Program-made: the position numbers and the translations under genes
Assembly: GCA_018335555.1 (NCBI GenBank)
Contig: JAGXST010000343.1
Coordinates: forward strand, 1 to 45,514
From: Actinomycetota bacterium
Lineage (GTDB): Bacteria; Actinomycetota; Nitriliruptoria; Nitriliruptorales; Nitriliruptoraceae
Direction: 5' to 3'
DNA length: 45,514 nt
Notes under the pieces: generated by a model
Database searches by the model: none
What the model was told of the DNA's origin: nothing
The model's input: only the letters and a program-made list of their open reading frames with translations
Shown: in pieces, positions 33,461-42,927 of the stretch
Layout of the letters: every line of letters begins with the position of its first letter
Position numbering within the stretch: position 1 is the stretch's first letter

Positions 33461-35236
33461 ATGACGATGACCGCAGACGAGGCCGGATCGAAAAAGACCT
33501 ACCCCCGCGAGTACGGGTCGGACGTCATGGTCGACGCGATGCAGGCCTACGGCCTCAAGTACGCCGCCATGAACCCGGGCGCCACCTTCCGGGGCCTGCA
33601 CGACTCCATCGTGAACTACGGCGGCAATTCGCCCGAACTCATCGAATGTCCGCACGAGAAGATCGCCGTCAGCCTCGCCCACGGTTACGCGAAGGCCTCG
33701 GGCGAGCCGATGGCCGTCATCCTCCACAACGTGGTCGGTCTGCTGCAAGGAACGATGGGGATCTACTACGCCTACGTCGACCGCGTGCCCGTCATCGTGT
33801 TCGGTGGGACCGGCCCGATGGCCTACGAGCGACGACGCCCCAACATCGACTGGATCCACACCGCGAACGTGCAGGGCAATGTCGTGCGCGACTACACCAA
33901 GTGGGACGAGCAGCCGACGAGCATCCACTCGGTCCACGAGGCGGTCGCCCGCGGCTACCGGGTCGCGGTCAGTGAGCCCGCGGGGCCGGTCTACCTCACG
34001 CTCGATGCCGGACTGCAGGAGGACCGCCTCGAGGAGGACATCGAACCGCTCGACGTGAGCCGGTACAAGGTGCCGTCGCGGATCGGGCCCGATCCCGCCG
34101 CACTTCGTGAGCTTGCCGAGGTGCTGGTCGCAGCGGAGCGGCCGATCATGGTGACCGGGTACGCCGGCCGCGATCCCGAGGCATTCCACCAACTGGTAGA
34201 GCTCGCCGAGTTGCTCGGTATCGGCGTCATCGACACCAACTGGCGCCTCAACTTCCCCAACCGCCATCCCCTGAACATCACCGAATCCGATGCGCTCGAG
34301 ACCGCCGACGTCGTGCTCTTCGTGGACGTCAAGGACATGGGAAAGCCGACCCAGGAACTCGACAAGACCACGCGCCGTGTGACGTCTCAGATTCCCGCCG
34401 ACGCCAAGATCCTCGACATCGGGTTCCACGACATCGAACTGTCGGCATGGCTCCATGACTTCGCGCAACTGCATGCGACCGACGTGCAGGTCACGGCCGA
34501 CACCGTCATCGCGCTGCCCCAGCTGCTCGACCTCTGCCGCGAACTCGAGGGGCGGGAGCCCCAACGTCGGGATGCCCGCGAGGCGCGACGTGAGGAACTC
34601 GGTCGGATCCATGACGCCCTCTGGGAGGGTTGGCGCAAGACGGCCGAGGAGAACTGGGATGCGTCGCCGGTGTCGACGCCCCGCTTCACCTCCGAGGTGT
34701 GGGAGGTGATCAAGGACTACGACTGGGTGCTCACGGCGGGCACGGTCAAGAACTGGGCGCTGCGTATCTGGGACTTCGACAAGCCCTACCGGCACCCCGG
34801 ACGTGAACTCGGGACGGCGACGCAGATCTCGATGTCGCTCGGCGTCGCGCTCGCGCACAAGGGTTCGGGGAAGCTGGTGGTCGACCTGCAGCCCGACGGC
34901 GACCTGATGTTCGACCCTGGTGCCCTCTGGGTCGCGTCCTACTACAAGCTGCCGATGTTGGTGATCATGTTCAACAACCGGGCCTACTACAACGACTGGG
35001 AGCACCAGGAACGGATGGCCAGGGCCCGCGGGACCGATCTCGACCTGGCCTACCTGGGCATGGAGATCGACAACCCGGCACCGGACTTCGCGGCCATCGC
35101 CAAGGCGTTCGGCTGGTACGCCGAGGGTCCGATCACCGACCCCGACGCGGTGCAGGACGCGGTCCGTCGCGCCGCCGAGTACGTGACCGAGACCGGCCTG
35201 CCCGCGTTGGTCGACGTCGTCTGCCAGTACCGGTGA
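33461..35236 (+). CDS. Thiamine-diphosphate-dependent enzyme (acetolactate synthase-like)
   Basis: ATG 33461 follows GAGGGAG; ATG 33467 is an in-frame alternative. The 591-residue protein has the PYR domain with catalytic Glu66 (ECPHEKIAVSLAHGYAKASG), a central domain, and a PP domain with QPDGDLMFDPGAL and then FNNRAYYNDW about 30 residues later. That is the Mg-TPP motif, with Pro-Asp-Gly-Asp instead of Gly-Asp-Gly. Family reactions are decarboxylation or carboligation of 2-oxoacids and oxalyl-CoA-like compounds. No CoA- or FAD-specific pattern is obvious. It is monocistronic and convergent with the last MFS gene. The substrate is unknown. Confidence 0.88.
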   Translation: MTMTADEAGSKKTYPREYGSDVMVDAMQAYGLKYAAMNPGATFRGLHDSIVNYGGNSPELIECPHEKIAVSLAHGYAKASGEPMAVILHNVVGLLQGTMGIYYAYVDRVPVIVFGGTGPMAYERRRPNIDWIHTANVQGNVVRDYTKWDEQPTSIHSVHEAVARGYRVAVSEPAGPVYLTLDAGLQEDRLEEDIEPLDVSRYKVPSRIGPDPAALRELAEVLVAAERPIMVTGYAGRDPEAFHQLVELAELLGIGVIDTNWRLNFPNRHPLNITESDALETADVVLFVDVKDMGKPTQELDKTTRRVTSQIPADAKILDIGFHDIELSAWLHDFAQLHATDVQVTADTVIALPQLLDLCRELEGREPQRRDAREARREELGRIHDALWEGWRKTAEENWDASPVSTPRFTSEVWEVIKDYDWVLTAGTVKNWALRIWDFDKPYRHPGRELGTATQISMSLGVALAHKGSGKLVVDLQPDGDLMFDPGALWVASYYKLPMLVIMFNNRAYYNDWEHQERMARARGTDLDLAYLGMEIDNPAPDFAAIAKAFGWYAEGPITDPDAVQDAVRRAAEYVTETGLPALVDVVCQYR

Positions 35237-35246
35237 GCGTCGGCCT

Positions 35247-36464
35247 TCAGGCGACGGGGGCGGGTTCACGCACCTTGAGCCAGGCGTAGTAGGCGAAGAA
35301 GACGACGGGCACGCCCAGGCCGGCCGCGAGGAACGTCGGCTCGTAGCCGAACGCGTCGACCGAGAACCCACCGAGCACCGGCCCGATGATCTTTCCGATG
35401 TCGAGGCCGGACATGTAGATCCCCGATGCGGTGCCGCGCTGTCGGTCCGAGCCACCCGCCGAGTCCATCACCAGGGCCGCGGACGACACGCGAAGGATCG
35501 CGCGGCTCGCGCCTATGCCGATCCAGGCGATGGCAAGCGCGGCGAACACCCGCGAGATGGTCAGGGCGGCGGTCGCCAGGCCCCCGAGCACCACCATCCA
35601 GGGCAGCAGGCGCTGATAGGAGACCCGCTTGAACAGCGCAGGCGTGGAGAACCGGATCGCCGAGCTGACGGCGGAGCTCATGCCGGACAGCGAGCCCACC
35701 TGCGTGAGGCTCAGTCCGATGGCGAGCCCGTAGAGCGGGAAGAAGGCGTGCAGGACGCCACTGAGCAGGTTGATGTGGAGCGCGCAGAAGAAGGCGAGCA
35801 GGACGAACGGACTCAACGTCCTGATGCCTCGGATCCCCACCCGTGGCCGCCCCGTCGACGGGGCCTCGGCCAGGCTCGCGTCGCCCGAGAGACGCCACAC
35901 CGCGCTCGCAAGGCCGATCGCGGCGACCAACGGAAGCACGGCCAGCAGCGTGATGGCACGCGGGATGCCGAGGTGGTCGCCGGCCAGGCCTCCCAGGAAG
36001 CTGGAGACGGCGTAGCCCGCACCGATGCATCCGGTGTACCAGCCCATGAGCACGCCGGCGTTGCTGGAGGGTCGCAGCTCCATGACGGCCGCCAGGCCGC
36101 CTGTCGAGGCGATGGCGAAACCGATGCCGTTCGTCGTCGTCGCGCCGGCCAGCACGGCCTGGCTGGTGCTGTTGGCGAGCACGAGGAAGGAGAGGGCCTG
36201 CAGCAGACAGCCGCCCGGGATCAGGTAGCGGATGCGGTCGGTCCGGTAGAGGGCGCCGGTGACGAAGCGGAAGCAGAGCGCGCCCACGCTGTAGGCCGCG
36301 ACGATCGGGCCGATCCTCGCGGGTCCCACCCCCTGCGCCTGCAGATGGGGAGCGATGAGGATCTGGATGCTGCCATCTCCGATGGTGAACACGATCGATG
36401 CCGCGAACAACACGATGAGGGGTCGGGCGGGTGCCGACCGGTGATCTGTCCTGGCCGTCACCAC
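35247..36464 (-). CDS. MFS transporter (MFS_1 type)
   Basis: The start is placed at GTG 36464 (GTG 36461 is equally possible). An upstream TTG at 36497 would read through the operator. The roughly 405-residue protein has about 12 membrane segments, a PLIVLFAASIVFTIGDGSIQILIAPHLQAQGVGP N-terminal segment and a charged central loop near residue 200. It lacks the EntS-like signature of the paralogues at 4729 and 17690. It is the last gene of the operator-controlled region and converges with the TPP-enzyme gene, leaving only 10 bases between stops. Confidence 0.85.
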   Translation of the reverse strand: MVTARTDHRSAPARPLIVLFAASIVFTIGDGSIQILIAPHLQAQGVGPARIGPIVAAYSVGALCFRFVTGALYRTDRIRYLIPGGCLLQALSFLVLANSTSQAVLAGATTTNGIGFAIASTGGLAAVMELRPSSNAGVLMGWYTGCIGAGYAVSSFLGGLAGDHLGIPRAITLLAVLPLVAAIGLASAVWRLSGDASLAEAPSTGRPRVGIRGIRTLSPFVLLAFFCALHINLLSGVLHAFFPLYGLAIGLSLTQVGSLSGMSSAVSSAIRFSTPALFKRVSYQRLLPWMVVLGGLATAALTISRVFAALAIAWIGIGASRAILRVSSAALVMDSAGGSDRQRGTASGIYMSGLDIGKIIGPVLGGFSVDAFGYEPTFLAAGLGVPVVFFAYYAWLKVREPAPVA

Positions 36465-36485
36465 ATGCCCAGTCGCCGTCCAGAT

Positions 36486-36496
36486 AGGTCTGACCA
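36486..36496. promoter_or_regulatory. FadR-type operator copy 11 (last MFS gene)
   Basis: aGGT-ctg-ACCA matches with one mismatch and lies 21 bases upstream of the MFS start on the minus strand. On that strand it reads TGGT-cag-ACCt, close to known FadR-subfamily sites such as those of LldR and PdhR. It is the rightmost copy in the window. Confidence 0.6.
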
Positions 36497-36649
36497 ATCC
36501 TATTTCATGCGAGCAGCAGGTCGGTCAGGACGCGACGGCCCCGGGGCCTGTCCGGCGGGAGGCGTTTGACTCTGACAGCCCCGCGGGTGCCGTCCTAGGG
36601 TCGACGTCCGAGCCCATCCGACAGCCCATCCGACATCATCGAGGTAGCC

Positions 36650-36973
36650 ATGAGCATCATCGCCGAACGTCTGCGGATCGTCCCGGAGTTCCTGCCCGAC
36701 GACCACGCGATGGTCCACCAGGTGCTCTCGGGCAAGCTCGATCGGAGGCTAAGCCGCTGGGACCCCGAGCAGGTCGAACTCGAGATCTCGGTCAAGGGAC
36801 GCGACACCGACCAGCAGCGGGTCGCGCTCGAGTGCTGGATCGCCGGGGCCCCGAAGATGGTCGGCACCTCCAGCGAGCGGCGCCTCGAGACCGCCGTCGC
36901 CGAGGTACGTGACGACCTGCACCGGCAGGTCGACAAGTTCGTCACCAGGCGTGAGACCGCACGCAAGAACTGA
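36650..36973 (+). CDS. HPF/S30AE-like small protein
   Basis: This 107-residue protein starts at ATG 36650 (GAGGTAG upstream). Its pattern, HQVLSGKLDRRLSRWDPEQVELEISVKGRD then QRVALECWIAGAPKMVGTSSERRLETAVAEVRDDLHRQVDKF, resembles the N-terminal domain of ribosome hibernation factors (S30AE/RaiA). There is the beta-alpha-beta-beta-beta-alpha order and a basic tail. It lacks the long-HPF C-terminal domain. It may bind ribosomes, though a divergent role is possible. It is followed by a strong hairpin and marks the return to core genes. Confidence 0.6.
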   Translation: MSIIAERLRIVPEFLPDDHAMVHQVLSGKLDRRLSRWDPEQVELEISVKGRDTDQQRVALECWIAGAPKMVGTSSERRLETAVAEVRDDLHRQVDKFVTRRETARKN

Positions 36974-36977
36974 TGGT

Positions 36978-37015
36978 CCGGTCGCGCCGCCGGGCACTCG
37001 CGGCGGCGCGACCGG
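36978..37015. terminator. Hairpin terminator between the HPF-like gene and tRNA-Pro
   Basis: A perfect 14-bp stem pairs 36978-36991 with 37002-37015 around a 10-base loop. It lies 4 bases after the HPF-like stop and 8 bases beyond the 3' end of tRNA-Pro on the opposite strand, so it can end both transcripts. Confidence 0.72.
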
Positions 37016-37023
37016 CACCCGCA

Positions 37024-37100
37024 TGGTCGGGGTGGCCGGATTCGAACCGACGACCTCCTGCTCCCAAAGCAGGCGCGCTACCAAGCTGCGCTACACCCCG
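37024..37100 (-). tRNA. tRNA-Pro (anticodon UGG)
   Basis: The 77-base gene has a 7-bp acceptor stem (37094-37100 with 37028-37034), discriminator A and an encoded CCA (complement of 37024-37026). The T-arm contains GGTTCGAATCC and the anticodon arm CCTGC-TTTGGGA-GCAGG reads TGG. It sits close to the boundary between the accessory region and the core tig-clp cluster. Confidence 0.96.
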
Positions 37101-37406
37101 CAGGGCCCGGGAGGACGAGTCCCGAGGCGCGCGGAGCCTACCGGGCCGTGTCCTCGGGCCGTCACCGCGCTGCATCGGTCGCGCACGTGACCGTCGGAGG
37201 TGGTCCGCGGTTGGACACCTCGGCCGTCAGGTGGAACCATCCCCTTCCCGGCCGGTCTCGACCGGCGCAGCCGCATGCCGCGGCGCGCGTGCTCGTCGTT
37301 CGCGCGCGCCGCCGGTGACCGCACCACGCGCCGTCGACCCGTGTCCCCCGATGTCGGTGTCATGACGACGCCCGTCGGCTCCACGCCCGAACGAAAGCCA
37401 CCCATC

Positions 37407-38840
37407 GTGAAGACGTCCGTCGAGACCCTCGACCCGGTCAAGGTCAAGCTGACCGTCGAGGTCGAGCCCAAGCGCGTGAAGCAGGCCTTCGACCGCGCTG
37501 CCAGGGAGCTCGCGAAGCAGGTCAACCTGCCGGGCTTCCGGCCCGGCAAGGCCCCCCGCCGCCTGATCGAACAGCGGTTCGGCGACGGCATCATCGCCCA
37601 GACGGCGCTGGAGAACTCGCTCACCGACTTCTACGTCGAGGCGTTGCGCAGCGAGGAGATCGATGCGGTCAGCCAGCCCGAGGTCGACGTGCAGACCTTC
37701 GACGAGAACGAGGGCTGCGTCTTCACCGCCGAGATCGAGACCCGTCCGACCTTCGACCCGCCCGGGCACGAGGGCATCAACGTCACCTTCCCCGAGTGGG
37801 ACGTCGACGACGACGACCTCGACACGCAGCTCGAGCAGTTGCGCGAGCGTTTCGCCGAGGTCGACGAGGTCGAACGTGCTGCCGCGGACGGCGACATGGT
37901 CACCCTCGACCTGCGGGTCGAGGTGGACGGCAACGAGCTCGAGTCTGCCCGCGTCGAGGACGCGCTGTACGAGATCGGCTCGCAGGGCGTCACCCCGAAG
38001 CTCGACGAGGAACTCGTCGGCAAGAGTGCAGGTGACGAGTTCACCTACGAGGACGCGCTGCCCGCGGAGTACCCCGAACACGGCGGCGAGCAGGCCACGT
38101 TCTCCGTGACCGTCAAGGACGTTCGCGCGAAGACGCTGCCCGAGCTCGACGACGACTTCGCCCAGACCGCGTCCGGCTTCGACACCCTCGACGAACTCAA
38201 GACCGACCTGCGCAACTCGCTGCTGCGCCGCAAGGTCGAACAGGCCCAGCACGAGCTGCGTGGACGCATCCTCGAGGCCTACCTCGCCCGCGTCGACGTG
38301 CCGCTGCCGCCCTCGATGGTCGAGGCCGACAAGGCGGGGCGCATCCACCAGCTCGAGCACCAGGCCGAACGCTTCGGCATCGAGATCGAGCAACTGTTCT
38401 CGATGGAGGGCACCACGCGCGAGGAGTTCGAGGAGACGGCGCAGAAGCAGGCCGAGGAGACCGTCAAGGCCCAGCTCGTCCTCGACGCGCTGGCCGGCAC
38501 GCTGTCACTCGACCTGCAGCCGGGCGACATCGACGAGGAGATCGTCCGGCACGCCCAGTCCAACGGCGTGTCCCCGCAGGAGATCGCCCAGATCATCCAG
38601 CAGCAGGGCACGCTGCCGGCGCTGGTCGGCGACATCCTGCGTCGCAAGACCATCGACACGATCGTGGCCGGCGCCCAGATCGAAGGCGGCCCGTCCGACG
38701 AGGTGCTGATCGAACTCGGCCTGATGGACGACCCGGACGCGCCGAGCCCGGACTCACCCGACAGCGTGGATTCACCGGAGAGCGCCGATTCGCCCGACAG
38801 CGTCGACAGTCCCGAGAGCACCGACAGCGACGAGGACTGA
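37407..38840 (+). CDS. tig: Trigger factor
   Basis: GTG 37407 is chosen because the product then begins MKTSVETLDPVKVKLTVEV, the family norm; ATG 37362 upstream is possible. The 477-residue chaperone has the ribosome-binding domain with the signature PGFRPGKAP, the PPIase domain (about 150-235, GDMVTLDLRVEVDG) and the C-terminal helical arms. It binds at the ribosome exit and shelters nascent chains. The last 30 or so residues are an acidic Asp/Ser/Pro/Glu repeat. It is followed by a strong terminator, then clpP and clpX as in many bacteria. Confidence 0.95.
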   Translation: MKTSVETLDPVKVKLTVEVEPKRVKQAFDRAARELAKQVNLPGFRPGKAPRRLIEQRFGDGIIAQTALENSLTDFYVEALRSEEIDAVSQPEVDVQTFDENEGCVFTAEIETRPTFDPPGHEGINVTFPEWDVDDDDLDTQLEQLRERFAEVDEVERAAADGDMVTLDLRVEVDGNELESARVEDALYEIGSQGVTPKLDEELVGKSAGDEFTYEDALPAEYPEHGGEQATFSVTVKDVRAKTLPELDDDFAQTASGFDTLDELKTDLRNSLLRRKVEQAQHELRGRILEAYLARVDVPLPPSMVEADKAGRIHQLEHQAERFGIEIEQLFSMEGTTREEFEETAQKQAEETVKAQLVLDALAGTLSLDLQPGDIDEEIVRHAQSNGVSPQEIAQIIQQQGTLPALVGDILRRKTIDTIVAGAQIEGGPSDEVLIELGLMDDPDAPSPDSPDSVDSPESADSPDSVDSPESTDSDED

Positions 38841-38854
38841 TCGCCGACGATCCC

Positions 38855-38892
38855 GACGAAGCGGGCGCCCCACGTTGGGCGCCCGCTTCGTC
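38855..38892. terminator. Strong bidirectional hairpin terminator after tig
   Basis: A perfect 16-bp stem pairs 38855-38870 with 38877-38892 around a 6-base loop. It lies between the stops of the convergent tig and lipoprotein genes and can serve both. Confidence 0.85.
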
Positions 38893-38906
38893 CGCAGGGA
38901 CCGGGG

Positions 38907-39653
38907 TCAGCCTCCGGCGCCCCCGTCGCTGTCGTCACCGGGCTCGGGCGCCGGTCCCGGCGGGGCCGGCGGTGGTTCGGGCGGTTGGCTGTCGGGGTCG
39001 ATCCCGGCGCCCTCGAGCATCAGCTCGGCGATCGCTTCGTCGAAGTCGCCCGTCGGTGCCGCGTAGTTGAACAGCGCGATCCTGCCCTCGCCGTCCTCGG
39101 CGAGCACGAGTTCGAGGTCGAACGCGGGCTGCTGATCGATCTGTACGTCCTCGAAGCGCAGCCGGTGGGCCGCCGTCGCGCCCTCGATCTCGACCGCCTC
39201 GTCGATGCTCGGGGTGAGATCGGGATCGATCGCCTCGAACTGGCTGCGCTGTACCTCGAGCAGGTCGTCGAAGCTGACCTGCTGGTCCTCGCCGAGCTGG
39301 GTGGTGTCGACCGCCTGCGCGGCGAGTTGCTGCATCTGGTCGTCGTCGGCACTCGCCGAGACCAGGCCCTGCAACAACGTCATCTGGTCGACGCTCCAGC
39401 CGTCGGGCAGCGGCAGGACGACGCCCTGTCCACGGAACTCGCCGTCGGCGATGAACTCGTCGGGGTCGGGCAGCTCGAGGTCGTCGAGCGTGTCGCCGTC
39501 GTTCGGTTCGCCCTCGGTGCCGTCGGCGTCGACGCCGGTGTCGTCGTCCGTCGCGGTCTCGGGAGCGGCTCCGGGGTCACCGTCATCGGTGCCGCCGCAG
39601 GCCGCGAGCAGCACCGCGGCGCTCGCCGCGGCGGTCATGTTGCGCAGTCGCAC
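38907..39653 (-). CDS. Lipoprotein of unknown function
   Basis: The 248-residue protein has a short signal ending LLAACGG with lipid Cys19, then an acidic Asp/Glu/Thr linker of about 45 residues. The folded part (about 75-220: [48 protein letters not shown]) has the strand pattern of small PsbP/Mog1-like or LpqN-like exported proteins, but I cannot name a family. A Pro-rich tail ([17 protein letters not shown]) ends it. It probably sits outside the membrane. It converges with tig. Confidence 0.75.
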   Translation of the reverse strand: MRLRNMTAAASAAVLLAACGGTDDGDPGAAPETATDDDTGVDADGTEGEPNDGDTLDDLELPDPDEFIADGEFRGQGVVLPLPDGWSVDQMTLLQGLVSASADDDQMQQLAAQAVDTTQLGEDQQVSFDDLLEVQRSQFEAIDPDLTPSIDEAVEIEGATAAHRLRFEDVQIDQQPAFDLELVLAEDGEGRIALFNYAAPTGDFDEAIAELMLEGAGIDPDSQPPEPPPAPPGPAPEPGDDSDGGAGG

Positions 39654-39852
39654 GGGGTCTCCTCGAAGTGGTCAGCCCCCGACGGTAGGGAATCGGGCAG
39701 CCACCACGGTCCGCCGCGGGTCCGTTCGGCCGGGGCAGGCCCGGCGGGTGGGCACCTCCGCAGCGAGCATGAGGCGTGGCGACGCAACCGCCCGGCCGCG
39801 CACGACCCCACGGGTACAGTCGGCGGCCAGCCGAGTCAACGAAGGAACCGCG

Positions 39853-40491
39853 GTGGACTTCATCCAGCCGACGCCGTCGCCGACCAACTACCTGGTCCCG
39901 ACCGTCATCGAGCAGACCAACCGCGGCGAGCGGGCGTTCGACATCTACTCGCGCCTGCTGCAGCAGCGCATCATCTTCCTCGGCACGCCGGTCAACGACG
40001 AGATCGCCAACGTGATCATGGCGCAGCTGCTGCACCTCGAGTCCGAGGACCCGGACAAGGACATCGCCCTCTACATCAACTCGCCCGGCGGCTCGATCAC
40101 GGCGCTGTTCGCCATCTACGACACGATGGAGTACATCAAGCCCGACGTGCAGACCATCTGCATGGGCCAGGCCGCATCGGCTGCCGCGGTCCTGCTGGCG
40201 GCGGGCACCCCGGGCAAGCGGTTCGCACTGCCCCACGCGCGCATCCTGCTGCACCAGCCCTCCGGAGGCGCCGAGGGCCAGTCGGTCGACATCGAGATCC
40301 AGGCACGCGAGATCCTGCGCATGCGTGACCTGCTCAACGAGATCCTGGCCGAGAAGACCGGGAAGACCGTCGAGCAGATCGACAAGGACACCGACCGCGA
40401 CTTCATCCTCGACGCCGACCAGGCCAAGGACTACGGCATCGTCGACGAGATCATCGCCAGCCGCAAGGCGCAGGAGCGCGTGGTCCGCTGA
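39853..40491 (+). CDS. clpP: ATP-dependent Clp protease proteolytic subunit
   Basis: GTG 39853 follows AAGGA by 7 bases. The 212-residue serine protease has Ser109 in [11 protein letters not shown], His134 in LLHQPSGG and Asp183 in DRDF, with spacings identical to E. coli ClpP. It degrades proteins delivered by ClpX, encoded 98 bases downstream. Most actinobacteria have two adjacent clpP genes; only one is present here, so a second may lie elsewhere or the lineage uses one. Confidence 0.96.
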   Translation: MDFIQPTPSPTNYLVPTVIEQTNRGERAFDIYSRLLQQRIIFLGTPVNDEIANVIMAQLLHLESEDPDKDIALYINSPGGSITALFAIYDTMEYIKPDVQTICMGQAASAAAVLLAAGTPGKRFALPHARILLHQPSGGAEGQSVDIEIQAREILRMRDLLNEILAEKTGKTVEQIDKDTDRDFILDADQAKDYGIVDEIIASRKAQERVVR

Positions 40492-40589
40492 CCGACAATT
40501 GACGCAGCGCCGCTGCGTTCTCCCCAGCCTCACAGCACACGCGGGCGGCGGTCGTTACCATCGCCGACGAGCGACGGTGGAGGGCCGCG

Positions 40590-41867
<1,278 letters not shown>

Positions 41868-41890
41868 CCACCGCCGGTAGCGTCGCGGTC

Positions 41891-42844
41891 ATGGAACCCG
41901 TGGATCGCGACCAGGTCGAGGCTGCCGCACGGCGTATCGCCGGCGCGGTCCGCCGGACCCCGGTCGTCGAGTTCGAGGCCGACGCGTTCGGTCTCGATGT
42001 CCCGGTGCTCGCCAAGCTCGACCTGCTGCAGCCGACCGGATCGTTCAAGGTGCGCGGTGCCACCTCGCTACTGGTCGGCGTGGAGGTACCCGACGCGGGT
42101 GTCGTCGCAGCGTCGGGAGGCAACTTCGGTCTGGCCGTCGCCTGGGCGGCCCGCCGGCTCGGCCACCGTGCCGCCATCTTCGTGCCCGACACCTCGCCGC
42201 CGGCCAAGCTGCGACCGCTCGACGAACTCGGCGCCGACGTCCGTGTCATCCCCGGGTACTACGCGGACGCGCTGGCCGCCGCGGACGCCCACGTCGAAGC
42301 CACCGGGGCGCTGCGGGCACACGCCTACGACCAGGCCGAGGTGGTCGCCGGACAGGGCACCGCCACCGCCGAACTGCTCGCCGACGCCCCCGGCGTGGAC
42401 ACGCTGCTCGTCGCCGTGGGCGGCGGCGGTCTGATCGCCGGCGCGGCCGCGTGGGTCGGCGACGACGTGCGCCTCGTCGGTGTCGAGACCGAGGGTACGC
42501 CGGCGATGTCGGCCGCTCGGGCAGCGGGTGGGCCGGTCGATGTCGAGGTGGGCGGGTTGGCGGCCTCGTCGCTCGGTGCCCGGCGGCTGGGCGAGCTCGC
42601 CTGGGCCGCGCAGCGCTGGATCGACGACAGCCTGCTGGTCACCGACGCCGAGGTGGCCGACGCCCAACGGCGCCTGTGGCACGCCGCCCGCCTGGTCGCC
42701 GAGCCGGGTGGGGCGGCGGCACTGGCGGCGCTCACCTCGGGCCGCTACCGGCCGGCCCCCGGCGAACGGGTCGCGGTGCTGGTCTGTGGCGGCAACGCCG
42801 ACCCCGCCGGCCTCACCGGCGAGTCCTCAAGCGGCCCCAGATGA
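41891..42844 (+). CDS. PLP-dependent threonine/serine dehydratase family protein
   Basis: The 317-residue fold-type II enzyme has PLP Lys53 in PTGSFKVRGA, the cofactor-ring contact ASGGNFG and the phosphate loop VGGGGLIAG. A terminal Cys/Ser-binding strand reads VLVCGGNADP. It is as short as catabolic threonine dehydratases without the ACT domain or serine racemases. It follows clpX by 23 bases but is unlikely to be functionally linked to it. Substrate specificity (Thr, Ser or another hydroxyamino acid) is not fixed by the motifs. Confidence 0.88.
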   Translation: MEPVDRDQVEAAARRIAGAVRRTPVVEFEADAFGLDVPVLAKLDLLQPTGSFKVRGATSLLVGVEVPDAGVVAASGGNFGLAVAWAARRLGHRAAIFVPDTSPPAKLRPLDELGADVRVIPGYYADALAAADAHVEATGALRAHAYDQAEVVAGQGTATAELLADAPGVDTLLVAVGGGGLIAGAAAWVGDDVRLVGVETEGTPAMSAARAAGGPVDVEVGGLAASSLGARRLGELAWAAQRWIDDSLLVTDAEVADAQRRLWHAARLVAEPGGAAALAALTSGRYRPAPGERVAVLVCGGNADPAGLTGESSSGPR

Positions 42845-42927
42845 CGTAGGGGCATTCCCCTCTGGCTTCGGAACCCATGCCGCCGCACGATGGTCCCGAC
42901 GGGATCTCGAGCGAAAGAAGGCGTGCC

